Shown: positions 1 through 11,132, counted from the stretch's first letter. The stretch is DNA of 64,000 bases from Chrysogorgia sp. JL179-B06 (GCA_035772405.1 JAYKKM010000054.1:2400501-2464500); one strand, 5' to 3'. Program-made: numbers and translations. Notes: generated by a model from the sequence alone, not told the origin.

Positions 1-318
1 GTGCAGTACTCTGACCACTGCGCTACGGAAGCCGTTGCCGAGAGCCTAGTCACGAGTTCTGTATATATGGTGGTAATGCCGGGATAAGATTCTGGGTATA
101 TTATAGGTAATATTTGGCATTTCACTCGATCAAACTACATGTTGAAAGGATTTATGGTGAAGGAAAATTTCGAGTGTTGGAATACATACATTTTAAGACC
201 AAACCGGGACCAGTTGCGAAAAATGCAACTTCAAGGCCTTCCGGCTGGAATTGAACCCGCGACCCTGCGATGCTAGTGCAGTGCTCTGACCACTGAGCTA
301 CGGAAGCCGTTGCCGAGA
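1..318 (-). repeat. 276-bp repeat with tRNA-Ala-like core, tandem pair (first copy cut by window start)
   Basis: On the minus strand a tRNA-like sequence with box A (TAGCTCAGTGG) and box B (GGTTCAATTCC) lies at about 240-305, and a second, partial one at 1-34. The two are about 275 bp apart, so this is a head-to-tail pair of one repeat. The anticodon loop reads CTAGCAT, which would give anticodon AGC (Ala). The stems carry a few mismatches and the G3:U70 alanine identity pair is absent, so it is a tRNA-derived repeat rather than a working tRNA gene. Between the tRNA parts lies a constant sequence with the hairpin GTTGC-ATTTTTC-GCAAC. Other copies lie at 335-490, 16000-16515, 16700-17002, 30130-30345, 34010-34335, 36580-36720 and 46195-46455. 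Confidence 0.75.
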
Positions 319-334
319 GTTCTCGAGCCGTTGC

Positions 335-490
335 CGAGAGTCCGTAGCTCAGTGGTCAGAGCACTGCACTAGCATCGCAGGGTCGCGGGTTCAATTCCAG
401 CCGGAAGGCCTTGAAGTTGCATTTTTCGCAACTGGTCCCGGTTTGGTCTTAAAATGTATGTATTCCAACACTCGAAATTTTCCTTCACTA
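335..490 (+). repeat. inverted partial copy of the tRNA-Ala-like 276-bp repeat
   Basis: The tRNA-like core and the 3' half of the family unit occur here on the plus strand, head to head with the minus-strand copy at 1-318. The junction at 313-340 holds a duplicated short sequence (CCGTTGCCGAGAG). The copy breaks off into a TA-rich tract at 487-550. Confidence 0.75.
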
Positions 491-760
491 TATATATATA
501 TATATATACACATATAATATATATATATATATACATATATATACATACAGTATATATGTCAAAAAAATTGGCTGCATTTGCATTTTTTGACTCTACATGT
601 TAATGAAGGATACCTTTATTCATCTTTCTTCTCTGCTTTAACGCTGTTTTCATCTTCAACTTCTTCAGAAGCTGCCATTTACATGTACCTGTACCTTACC
701 TCTTCACTGGTGTGTTTCGCTTCGTTTTACATCAGTTAGGCATATTTTCCTTTCTTTTAG

Positions 761-816
761 ATGATTGAAAACTTAAAGAAAAGCAATAATGTTTTTCCAG
801 AACATTTTATTGCTTG
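761..816 (+). CDS. candidate upstream exon of UQCC1 (weak)
   Basis: A pyrimidine-rich acceptor (TTTCCTTTCTTTTAG) precedes an open block whose product ends NNVFPEHFIAW before a GT at 817-818. UQCC1 proteins have a P-x-x-F-x-x-W segment upstream of the C-terminal part encoded at 2079-2360, so this could be an exon of the same gene. The donor (GTATTG) is poor, and I could not find the exons that should lie between here and 2079. The call is therefore only a suggestion. Confidence 0.22.
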
Positions 817-1121
817 GTATTGTCAATCTAGTCTCTTTTATTTTCACTCAAATCAATTTACCGATCTGGAAAAAATATATTGTCCTCGCGGCATCTCCTT
901 TGTGTACTGGACACACAATGGACACAGACTACGTCATAGACATATCAAGGTTATTTTCTCAAGATTCAGAAGCTTTACAAAACCCTACCCATAACCCAAA
1001 TAAAAACTCTAGTCCTAATGCTGAAATAAAGGAATACTAACCCTACTTTTAAACTAAATATTTCAATGATGTAACATTCTGTGTCCAGTACACGAAGTAA
1101 GAGCCGCCCTCGCAGCCTATA

Positions 1122-1377
1122 GGCTGGGAAGGCATTACACTTTTCCTGGGAAGGCATTACACTTTTCCTGGGAAGGCATTACACTTTTCCTGGGAAGGCA
1201 TTACACTTTTCCTGGGAAGGCATTACACTTTTCCTGGGAAGGCATTACACTTTTCCTGGGAAGACATTACACTTTTCCTGGGAAGGCATTACACTTTTCC
1301 TGGGAAGGCATTACACTTTTCCTGGGAAGGCATTACACTTTTCCTGGGAAGGCATTACACTTTTCCCGGACCTCTCA
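1122..1377. repeat. 22-bp tandem repeat, 11 copies
   Basis: The unit TTCCTGGGAAGGCATTACAC plus TT repeats with a 22-bp step. The sequence CATTACAC recurs at 1133, 1155, 1177 and so on to 1353, with one variant copy near 1265. Each unit carries the near-palindrome TTCCTGGGAA. It lies upstream of the last UQCC1 exon, in presumed intron sequence. Confidence 0.95.
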
Positions 1378-1379
1378 GT

Positions 1380-2078
1380 AACCAATCAGCGTGCGTTATT
1401 GTATAGACCTGAAAACGAGCTCAGCCATATAATAAATTATAAATGCGTCTATAATATTCTCTTTTGGTTTAGTTGCTCTTCCACGTTTGTCGCGCATTTA
1501 TAATAATACTGTTTCAAAGAAATATATGCTCACTTGCCAGTGATATTGTTGAAGCAAAAAGCTTGTGTAAAGAAAACAATAGAGCTTGATAACGGACTAC
1601 AGTATAGAGAACATGTAAAACAATTCTACCATAATCTGAGTAACAAAGTCAGAATTCCTCTTTCAAAAACATGGATTTGGTTATATTTGTCAGGGCTAAA
1701 TGAATGTAAATGATGCCTTGGTCAGCGATCAGGTTTACTACCCTCACCTCCACCCTACTCTCATCAGGCCTGAGTCTATTGTCTGCGATGTATTATAAAT
1801 AGATTATTGCGCACGGTAATCGACACGACAAATCACAATAAATATATTCTGTGGACGCTATGCTCAATGTGCGTCCAGACATAGAAAGTTGTATAAGCCC
1901 ATACATGTACTGAAAGAACCTTGAACCTTAAAATTAATGGATTGAAAGAACAATCACAAAAGTCTGATCACTACAAAATGTGCGATGAAATATTTCTTTC
2001 CAGTTATGTTTTTTATATAAAATTGAAATAATGAACTAAACAAGTATATTTTTCAATTCCTTTCTTTCTTTTTTCCAG
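1380..2078. other. presumed UQCC1 intron, no further gene seen
   Basis: AT-rich sequence without a recognisable coding block. It ends in a strong pyrimidine tract and acceptor (TTTCTTTCTTTTTTCCAG) at 2060-2078, directly before the UQCC1 exon. Confidence 0.5.
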
Positions 2079-2360
2079 GTAGTCGATGGTAGTGTGAGAA
2101 AAAACAGTCTAAAAGAACTGATGCAGGAATTTTACGGTCTTATTCTCGCTTATGACGAAGGACTTCTCTCTCATGATCGTGTTCTTGCTGCATCGCTCTG
2201 GCGTAACATGTTTCATGACAAAAAAAATACGGATGCTTCAAATTTGGCACTTTTTGTTGACTATGTAAGACGCCAAATTCTTCACATTGAAAATATTGAC
2301 TCTGAAAAATTGTTAACAACTGGATACATCGAATGGTTACCTTTTCAGGAAAGTTTATAA
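2079..2360 (+). CDS. UQCC1: UQCC1 (ubiquinol-cytochrome c reductase complex assembly factor 1), terminal coding exon
   Basis: The exon begins in phase 0 after a strong acceptor at 2077-2078 and encodes about 93 residues up to TAA at 2358-2360. The product carries the hallmark segments of the CBP3/UQCC1 C-terminal domain in the right order: LAYDEGLLSHDRVLAASLWR, then VDYVRRQILHIENID, then LLTTGYIEWLPF. UQCC1 acts in mitochondria with UQCC2 (Cbp6 in yeast) to stabilise newly made cytochrome b for complex III. Only the C-terminal third is encoded here. The remaining exons must lie upstream, mostly outside the window, and one weak candidate is at 761-816. I saw no clear AATAAA shortly downstream. 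The family assignment is from recalled conservation, not a search, but the match is extensive. Confidence 0.88.
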   Translation, partial: VVDGSVRKNSLKELMQEFYGLILAYDEGLLSHDRVLAASLWRNMFHDKKNTDASNLALFVDYVRRQILHIENIDSEKLLTTGYIEWLPFQESL

Positions 2361-2705
2361 AAGAAAGAAATACAGACGTGTTTAACCGTAGTATAGTTAT
2401 AGAATTTTACATTACATGTACAGCACATGTACATGCCTAGATGTTATATTGACTGTGTTACACTATACAGTAGCATGATTGTGAAATTCCTCATGGTTAG
2501 TCTGCCCAAAAATGTTTTCTACATGTAGTTGTATAAAGTATTATTACTTTTTGAAAAAATCAGTCAAGAATGTTAATATATATAGGTATATATATAAACA
2601 TTACAATCTAAAAATGGGACATATACCCCACTGCTTCAATACACACATAATCGACTCAGTACTGTATAAAACAGTTTTAACTGAAGTGAACTGACAATTA
2701 GATAG

Positions 2706-2801
2706 GTCAATCAGCAATCGTGGACAGCTGATTGTGATGTTTATATATATATACCTTTGCGGTGTGAATAGGACGAAACAACTGACCGCGATTGCTGATT
2801 G
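2706..2801. repeat. short foldback element
   Basis: GTCAATCAGCAATCGTGG at 2706-2723 is repeated inverted at 2784-2801 (CCGCGATTGCTGATTGAC) with one mismatch, around a TA-rich loop. This is consistent with a very small MITE or the ends of a decayed one. Confidence 0.7.
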
Positions 2802-3087
2802 ACCCGGCAGTGAAAGTAATATAAATGTTAGCACTTAAATGACGGTCGATTGACTAGCGGATTTAACAATCAAAGCTTGTTTTATGATCTCCAAAACGCT
2901 TCAATATTTTTAAAATGATTGTCGTGTCTATATATGTTTAACTCGGTCTTAAGGGTGTTCGGACGTATTCCGTTGCTAAACAACCGGTTGCTAGGAGAGG
3001 TCATTTAGCGCCCAATATACTTCGTCAGTGGACAGTAAATTCAAGGTATAACCAAGATATTTTATGTCTGGAATATGCATGCAAATT

Positions 3088-3420
3088 TCTTTCGTCTGGT
3101 TACGTAATTTGATGACGTTATATGACGTCATCGACAAACACAAAAACTATAATGTTCGTCATTTTTTATATTATGTTCAAAAAAGTACGTATGGATTTGT
3201 TGATAAATTAAATAAAAATGAAGTTATCAATATTTTACTGTGTTTATTCATCTTAAAAATTCGATATCCCATCTACATTTAAAAATTTTTTTAAAACCAT
3301 GCGTACTTTTTTGAAGATAACAGTCCAATTAATTTGCCTAAAAATCTTCGAAGATTATAGGTATTTTTATTTGTCGGTGACGTCATAATGACGTCATCAT
3401 ATGACATTACCAAACGAAAG
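3088..3420. repeat. foldback element with CRE-like TGACGTCA motifs
   Basis: The arms at about 3088-3142 and 3373-3420 are inverted copies; both contain TTTCGT, TGACGTCAT and CGACAAA. An inner pair (AAAAAAGTACGTATGG against CCATGCGTACTTTTTT) lies at about 3178-3194 and 3298-3315. It is a MITE-like, probably decayed element without coding capacity. Confidence 0.7.
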
Positions 3421-3739
3421 AGTCTTGCCCATATATACAACATATAGACTGTCTTGATGGATTCTTAAATCTGTGAAATTCTATGGCAAATTTGTTAATT
3501 CTAAGCATTACATTTTGGAATAAAAATTATTCATTATTTTTGTTTCGCATAAAGATTCTTTTGTTTGAACGACGTGCCCGTCCTAGTTGCCGTCGTAGAT
3601 CTTAAGGTCCCTAACATTTATGCTTCCGGATGCCGCCATTTTAGAGTTTCCTCCACGGGTCAAAGTTAGTTTTCTTTTCAATTTTGATTTTCATTGGTTC
3701 TTGCCCATGATCTATTCATACATGTCCAATACCTATACA

Positions 3740-4440
3740 CAAGGTCCAATGGACAAATCACATTTCCATTGGAAATGTGATTTGTCCAATGGATAGAAGG
3801 TGCAATGGACAAATCACATTTCCATTGGAAATATGACTTGTCCAATGGATCCAATGGACCATTGGAAACTGCGTTTTCCAATGGACATTTTCCAATGGAC
3901 CATTGCACACTACCTTTCCCAATGGACATAAACTTGCCCAATGGATCCAATGGACAATAGCCTTTTCCAATGGACATAAACTTGTCCAATGGATCCAATG
4001 GACAATGTATTTTCCAGACCCCATGTCGAGGATAGTATGTCATTAATACACCTCATGCAGGGAATAGTCTCAGCCGCCAGACTCCGATTGTCCAATGGAT
4101 CCAATGGATCCAATGGACCATTGGACACTGCGTTGTCCAATGGATCCAATGGATCCAATGGACCATTGGACACTGCGTTGTCCAATGGACATTTTCCAAT
4201 GGACCATTGCACACTGCCTTTTCCAATGGACATAATAAACACATTTTTGCAATGGACCCCCATGTCGAGGATAGTATGTCATTAATACACCTCATGAGTC
4301 TCAGCCGCAATAGTCCGATTGTCCAATGGATCCAATGGATCCAATGGACCATTGGACACTGCGTTGTCCAATGGACATTTTCCAATGGACCATTGCATTG
4401 CACACTGCCTTTTCCAATGGACATAAACTTGTCCAATGGA
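3740..4440. repeat. TCCATTGG/CCAATGGA palindrome array (small)
   Basis: Dense TCCAATGGATCCAATGGA-type units alternate with TTTTCCAATGGACATTTTCC and GACCATTGGACACTGCG variants. A spacer containing CATGTCGAGGATAGTATGTC and TCAGCCGC occurs twice (about 4018-4080 and 4258-4315). The motif is shared with the large satellite at 17996-23200, but the spacers differ. It is open over long stretches in several frames purely because the units lack stops. I do not regard it as coding. Confidence 0.92.
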
Positions 4441-4443
4441 CAC

Positions 4444-4985
4444 TACAATACATGTATAGTATTGCGCCGTTCTCAACAAAAAAAACCGCAACATATCACT
4501 ACAATATAGTATTGCGCCGTTCTTGATAAAACACGCAATATATCACTACAATATAGTATTGCGCCGTTCTTGATAAAACACGCAATATATCACTACAATA
4601 TAGTATTGCGCCGTTCTTGATAAAACACGCAATATATCACTACAATATAGTATTGCGCCGTTCTTGATAAAACACGCAATATATCACTACAATATAGTAT
4701 TGCGCCGTTCTTGATAAAACACGCAATATATCACTACAATATAGTATTGCGCCGTTCTTGATAAAACACGCAATATATCACTACAATATAGTATTGCGCC
4801 GTTCTTGATAAAACACGCAATATATCACTACAATATAGTATTGCGCCGTTCTTGATAAAACACGCAATATATCACTACAATATAGTATTGCACCGTTCTT
4901 GATAAAACACGCAACATATCACTACAATATAGTATTGCGCCGTTCTTGATAAAACACGCAATATATCGCTACAATATAGTATTCT
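4444..4985. repeat. 47-bp tandem repeat, about 11 copies
   Basis: The unit (CACTACAATATAGTATTGCG followed by CCGTTCTTGATAAAACACGC and AATATAT) recurs every 47 bp, for example ACAATATAG at 4501, 4548 and 4595. The first copy (about 4450-4500) is the most divergent. The array directly follows the palindrome array. The basic step of the satellite at 18 kb is also 47 bp. Confidence 0.95.
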
Positions 4986-5029
4986 TTAAACTTGGGGGTT
5001 CAGCATCCGCCGCGGTGTACATACATAAA

Positions 5030-5330
5030 CAGTAGGTGTGGATTCTCCGCGTCAGCCTGAACGAAATAACTATGTCGACCGACGACGTTTCAAGCGAACG
5101 CCCTTCGTCAGGAGAGTTCGTGTTACAATATACTGTGCTCCTTGCGCGCCTAAATTGCAGAATACTCGTCCACTGTCACTGTTCTTTTGTGTTCGTATAT
5201 TATGTTGTATGCTTCTTAATCGTACTCAAATAAGCCACCCAAAATACCAATACATTATGTTGTTATGGTTCGTTCTCATAGAGGCTAGGTCATTGCGTAT
5301 AAACGCGAACGATTCCTATAAACTATGACA
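5030..5330. repeat. Penelope-type 3' sequence, copy 1 of a duplication
   Basis: This block and 5635-5920 are diverged direct copies over nearly 300 bp. On the minus strand the block holds CTGACGA (5111-5105) and, after a short stem-loop, GAAACGTC, the core signature of minimal hammerhead ribozymes found in Penelope-like elements. In this copy the sequence after the cleavage position no longer pairs well with the sequence before CTGACGA, so the ribozyme looks decayed. The ends of the duplicated block are not sharply defined. Confidence 0.7.
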
Positions 5331-5634
5331 ATAACAATGTTATTGCCTCGTTCTTTAAAAACCTTATTTGACTTACACACGCGAACGAGGTCGATGCGTA
5401 TAAACTATGACAATAATAATGTTATGTAAAAACCTGTATCCATATATTCATAATCAACTTTATTCACAGTCATTGACTGTTGCCTCGTTCTACGGTAAAA
5501 CCCCGTATCCTGCATATATTCACAATCAACGCAGTAACGCGCAATAATAATACTAACTAGGAGCAATCAAAGATTATGTAAGTGCGTTCGACGCATGACC
5601 AAATGGTGAATGAAGATTTGTTTACAAACATCAC

Positions 5635-5920
5635 GGTGTACAACATAAACAGTAGGTGTGGATTCTCGTCAGCCTCAAAGAGATAAGAAAACTTCTCGAC
5701 GTTTCAAGCCAAGACCCTTCGTCAGGAGAGTTCGTGTTACAATATACTGTGCTCCTTGCGCGCCTAAATTGCCGCAGAATACCCGTCCACTGTCACTGTT
5801 CTTTTGTGTTCGTATATTATGTAGTATGCTTCTTACTCGTACTCAAATAAGCCAGCCAAAATACCAATACATTATGTTGTTATGGTTCGTTCTCATAGAG
5901 GCTAGGTCATTGCGTATTTT
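5635..5920. repeat. Penelope-type 3' sequence, copy 2 of the duplication
   Basis: Second copy of the block at 5030-5330, with small indels. It includes the better-preserved hammerhead motif at 5690-5732 (separate entry). The segment just before it (5553-5625: ACTAGGAG.AATCAAAGATTATG) is shared with 9848-9960 and, inverted, 16531-16630. Confidence 0.75.
5690..5732 (-). ncRNA. minimal hammerhead ribozyme motif (Penelope type)
   Basis: Read on the minus strand: AACTCTC (stem I strand), CTGACGA (conserved core with the free N7 position = C), a 13-nt stem-loop II (AGGGTCTTGGCTT), GAAAC-GTC, then GAGAAGTT. GAGAAGTT pairs with AACTCTC with one bulged A, forming stem I. Stem III is reduced to the palindrome ACGT, as in dimer-acting hammerheads of Penelope-like elements. 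Stem II is weak (A-U, G-U, G-C closing pairs). Activity is therefore uncertain, but the arrangement is hard to get by chance. The predicted cleavage follows GTC at 5698. Confidence 0.55.
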
Positions 5921-6091
5921 CAAAATCTTCTCAGTAAAGAAATCGGCCAAATCATTAGCCACGTTTACTTTGGTTTCGTAGGATGGCAGTTTCTGTTCAG
6001 CCTTCCGATGCATGACATTATATTTGAAAAGAGCCCCTCATATTTGAAAATTAAAGAGCCCCTACACCCTTCCCGTGTAACTAATCCCTAG

Positions 6092-6243
6092 GTGATACAT
6101 ATGTTACCATCATTGCGTTGCTTGAAAAATATCAAAGCCTTAAGATAGCTGAAAATACTGACGAACGCAACATTGAGGCGGATCTGCAGCAATGCTATGA
6201 TGTGGATATTGATTGGTCTTTGATACCAACAAAGTTGCACAAT
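6092..6243 (+). CDS. unassigned exon-like block
   Basis: A pyrimidine-rich acceptor (ending AATCCCTAG) is followed by an open block of 50 codons ending at a consensus donor (AAT then GTGAGT at 6244). The product contains TIIALLEKYQSLKIAENTDE, then NIEADLQQCYDVDIDWSLIP. The composition (acidic, few rare residues) looks like real protein, and acceptor and donor are both good. I do not recognise the family and found no partner exons nearby. It could be a fragment of a host gene or of a decayed element. Confidence 0.3.
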
Positions 6244-6472
6244 GTGAGTATTTCCTGGACCCAGGTTCTTTTTAATTTACATCCATTTATAGCTTCATAA
6301 TAGCTGTTATTGGAAAAAGATGGGATGAGCTTTTAAGTTATTTATGGCGCCAAAACACAGTTGTGCAATACTATTTTCTTAATAGGTTTGTGAAATATGG
6401 GCCAAGACCCGTTAGGGTTAGAAAACTCATTAGGCGATAGTAATTGACTATTATACGCATGCGCCACTCCTA

Positions 6473-6530
6473 AGATTCACGATTATCGTGAATCCTGACT
6501 TGTTTGACAATTAAGGATAATCGTGAATCT
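6473..6530. repeat. inverted repeat AGATTCACGATTATC
   Basis: AGATTCACGATTATC at 6473-6487 is repeated inverted around 6516-6530 (GATAATCGTGAATCT). The left arm is itself part of a near-palindrome (GATTCACGATTATCGTGAATC without its last base). It is probably the terminus of a small foldback element. No gene is seen in the flanking 6300-7300. Confidence 0.6.
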
Positions 6531-7299
6531 CATGTGAGAGACTATGTTGGCCAAGAACATGAAGCAAAAAAAAACACGGTTTTGATTGGCATTATATCGT
6601 TGGTGGCTTATACAATGGGACATGCGTTCCTCACAGTTAAAGAAGCCTGGAATGAACCAGTTGTAATTTAGGTGAGCACATGAATCAGAATAAACGTCAT
6701 AAAATTACATTTGTGTTGCGTTAATTTTTGTTGCGTTCTCTCTATTGTTTTGGGAAAACATTCTAACAAACTATTTAATGTATTTATCAGCAATGTTTAA
6801 CACCGTGTTAACGTTCTGCATATTGGAACTAGCGAGTATCGTCGTCGGTCAATCCTGTCCTAGCTTAACTGCCTTTACTGACTTACCGGTAACTCTCTAT
6901 ACAAAAACGTAATAATTAATACACTTCGCTTTTACGCCATTTTACACCACATCGTCAATATTTATAATGCGCATAAACAATGAAATGAAACTACACTGTG
7001 TAAATCGGTTTTAATCATTCACATATATATTATGCACTATACTCTAGTCAGTCACTCATGTGCAAAAACTCTTGCTCACAGCTGCACATTATATATTTGA
7101 GAATTGAGGGGATTAACTGAAATCGCGTTGGCGGTGGTCGCGTCATTTCACAACGTGGCGTCGCTTACTGTTCAAGAGTATTCGTGTAAAACGCGTAAAA
7201 GTAAAGCTTATTTGCGTTGCCTAACGTTTTTTTATAAAAAATGAAGTTCGCGGACGATCTTTGCCACCCGCTGTAACTCATGTTATTGACCAATTTAGC

Positions 7300-7835
7300 A
7301 AAAAATGCCACCAGAAAAAATGGCACCGTGAATCTCACCGGGAAAATGACACCGGTAAAAATGGCACTAAATTAATAAACCAAACTAAATAATTAAAAAG
7401 ACTATATAATGTTAAAATAGAAATCTGGTTCCTTCCAACACCTCTCAAAAACTCTCTAACGACCTTCCAATCATAAAGTTTCAATCATATGAAACTTTCA
7501 TCGTATTTATGAGCTTTCTAGAAATCATTATCATAGCAGCATCAGTGCAACGTATCAATCATTCAAAGCATCAGTGCAATCAAGTATATTGGAATTTGCT
7601 AAATTAATGGCAATAACTTATTGAGATGCTAATTCTATAGAAATTCACAATTGAAAGGTATGCATAACTCATTTAATGGTATGTTTTTCGCCGAAAATGT
7701 GTAGCGAAAATTACAGTTTGAGTTTCATGGGTAGTGCCATTTTTTCCGTGTCACTCATTATTCCGGTGCCATTTTTACGGTTGCCGTTTCTTCCGGTGAC
7801 ATTTTTACCGGTGTCATTCCGCTCACCGTTTATCA
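7300..7835. repeat. two inverted clusters of a GGTAAAAATGRCACC short repeat
   Basis: At 7300-7372 the motif (A)AAAATGRCACCRG recurs four times. At 7733-7831 its reverse complement (CCGGTGACATTTTTACC) recurs about five times. The clusters face each other across about 360 bp of AT-rich sequence and so form imperfect terminal inverted repeats made of short tandem units. A further hairpin (ACACTGTGTTACC against the ACAGTGTGGTA side) follows at 7836-7862. This looks like a non-autonomous foldback element. Confidence 0.65.
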
Positions 7836-7939
7836 CACTGTGTTACCAGGCACAGTGTGGTAGAGTTTGAGTAACTGTCGTCGGTCGTGGTCGATAAATA
7901 TTATTTTTAACGTTAATGTAACGCAACGTAGTGTAATAT

Positions 7940-8165
7940 AACACTACAGCTGTGCCTCAAACGTATATGAAATGGCTTGAAAATACGTCCACTTTCCATC
8001 ATCTAATAAACTGTGCCGACGATATAAACATTTAATACGCTGCATCCAGGCATACTTTGTTTGTAGGATTAAACACCGTGTAATATTAACTGGTGTAACC
8101 ATCATATAAATGAATGTTTTAAACGGTAAATTCAATCCCGAAACATCTCATTTTACCGCATGGAA
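7940..8165. repeat. direct duplication, copy 1 (partner 8575-8795)
   Basis: The segment from GCCTCAAACGTATATGAAAT to CATGGAATACCTTGGCCAAG recurs at 8575-8810 with small indels. No coding potential is apparent in either copy or in the spacer 8166-8574, which holds AT-rich unique sequence. Confidence 0.8.
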
Positions 8166-8574
8166 TACCTTGGCCAAGGTTATTATCTATGTTTTATGTT
8201 GTTTGCATTTTTTTCATGCGGTGAAATTTTTTCTGATTTTCCCATACACTTTTCAAAAACAACAATTTCGTTTAAATAATTAAGTAAAACAGTTAAAAGA
8301 CTCCAAGTTATCAACTGCGACTTTTTTATTACGACCTACTCATTCCATTGAGTTCTAGTGGTGTATTTGCCTGAGATAAACTAGAGTCCAGACCAAAACC
8401 AACCAATGCTCGCCGCTACAAATTTAGTTCGACTCTAGCTTTGACGTTTAAAACCAAGGTCCAAAGTCGAAGTTTTACTATTGAACACCATAACTCCATA
8501 AGTTTGACGTTTCGACTATACATTACTATAAAGGCGTCATCCCTACTGCCGCTATACACTTCCTAATTATAAGC

Positions 8575-8810
8575 TCTGCCTCAAGCGTATATGAAATGGC
8601 TTGAAAATACGTCCACTTTCCATAATTCTATGATCTAATAAACTGTGCCTACGATTTAATACGCTGGATCCAGGCATACGTTGTTTCTAGGATTAATTTA
8701 AAATCCCTTACCGTGTAATATTAACTGCTGTAACCATCATATAAATGAATGTTTTAAATTCAATCCCGAAACATGTCATTTTGACGCATGGAATACCTTG
8801 GCCAAGGTTT
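8575..8810. repeat. direct duplication, copy 2
   Basis: Diverged copy of 7940-8165, same orientation, about 635 bp downstream. Confidence 0.8.
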
Positions 8811-8974
8811 ATTAGCGCACGCTGAGAGCCTTGCAAAAATATGTCATCAGTATCGGCGGCATAAAAAAGCGCATGGTTATTATTATATCTATGTTTTATG
8901 TTGTTTTGATTTTTCTGATGCCTACCATTCTCCGCCTTTATTTACCAAATTTATAATTTATTTTTAAACTTGGC

Positions 8975-9960
<986 letters not shown>

Positions 9961-9976
9961 TGTATACTGTATATAT

Positions 9977-10022
9977 ACTACAGACGGTATCGTTTCGACC
10001 TTTTGGGCCTCATCAGTGTAGT
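9977..10022 (-). ncRNA. hammerhead ribozyme, type I, short stem III
   Basis: On the minus strand all conserved hammerhead positions are present in order. ACTACA (10022-10017, stem I) is followed by CTGATGA (10016-10010), then stem-loop II GGCC-CAAAA-GGTC (10009-9997, 4 bp with the canonical G10.1-C11.1 pair). GAAA (9996-9993) follows, with stem III ACG-ATAC-CGT (9993-9984, 3 bp including A15.1-U16.1), then C17 (9983) and TGTAGT (9982-9977), which pairs perfectly over 6 bp with ACTACA. Predicted self-cleavage lies between 9983 and 9982. Type I hammerheads with very short stem III are known from Penelope-like elements and retrozymes. The motif sits in a segment bounded by TA arrays (9740-9847, 10131-10202). 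Confidence 0.85.
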
Positions 10023-10129
10023 GCTGATGAGCAGGATGAAGATAACTGCTATTTACAGTCACCCTTGATGCCACACAAATGTGGGACATAAAAAACCATG
10101 CCAGAGTGCTCAAACTGCAAGCAGTGAGC

Positions 10130-10130
<1 letters not shown>

Positions 10131-10202
<72 letters not shown>
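10131..10202. repeat. (TA)n microsatellite
   Basis: TA array of about 70 bp directly 5' (in ribozyme orientation) of the hammerhead-bearing segment. Confidence 0.97.
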
Positions 10203-10206
<4 letters not shown>

Positions 10207-10275
10207 GTGAATAGACCAAAACATGGACAAAATCCCAGTAAGTAAGAGTGCTCGATACAAAAATTGTAGAGCTAG

Positions 10276-10403
<128 letters not shown>

Positions 10404-10599
10404 CCTTCGACGAAGGAGAACGCATTCTAATCTTGCATGTTATGGGTTACTTGTGCTTTACAGCTAAAAGAAATCAAGATAAAATCTTTCCCCTTTTTGA
10501 ATAAATTACCGTTTTGGAATTTGGAATAAATTATGGCATTAGCCAGCGCGGATGCTAGAAATTTTCTATAGCACGGAGGATCAAATAAATAGAATGTAG

Positions 10600-10740
10600 A
10601 ATATAAACCACGTATAAAGGCGATCATATATATATAGGCTTGTAATAAATAACATATGGTAATCATATGGCGCGTTTATAAAGTCAAAATTCAATCTGAT
10701 CATTTGAACACCATACATCTAATTCGAAACATTTACTAGT
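10600..10740. repeat. left part of a duplicated target sequence split by a LINE
   Basis: ACCACGTAT.AAGGCGATCAT and ATACATCTAATTCGAA.CA recur at 15609-15705. The copy here is interrupted at about 10740 by the LINE, and its continuation resumes at about 15375. Confidence 0.7.
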
Positions 10741-11132
10741 ATGATCTACATACTGAAGTAACTAAATGTCAAATTCTACTTTATGCCGATGATACAGTGG
10801 TATATTTTAGTCATAAGAACGTTTCCCATTTGGAAACAATCCTAAATGAAGAAGTGAATAAGATAGCAAAATGGATGTCGGAAAATCATCTAACGCTAAA
10901 TTTGAAAAAAGGAAAAACTGAATTTCTTTTGTTTGGGACTGCCAAAAGATTGAACAAAGAATCGTCTTCTCCTATCAACATCAAGGTTAGCGGTGAACAT
11001 GTAAATCAAACCATGCAATACAAGTACTTGGGTGTACTATTTGACCACCATCTTACCTTTCATGAACAGGTTCGTATTGTTTACCACAAAACTTCTACGA
11101 GACTAAAGCTACTTAAACGAGTAAGGCACAAT

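Noticed and set aside
789..1040. Secreted protein starting with a signal-like peptide (MFFQNILLLGIVNLVSF)
   Set aside because: Overlaps the candidate UQCC1 exon in another frame, has no conserved motif and stops in low-complexity sequence.
4444..4985. CRISPR array
   Set aside because: The 47-bp units are head-to-tail and identical without variable spacers, and the context is an animal genome.
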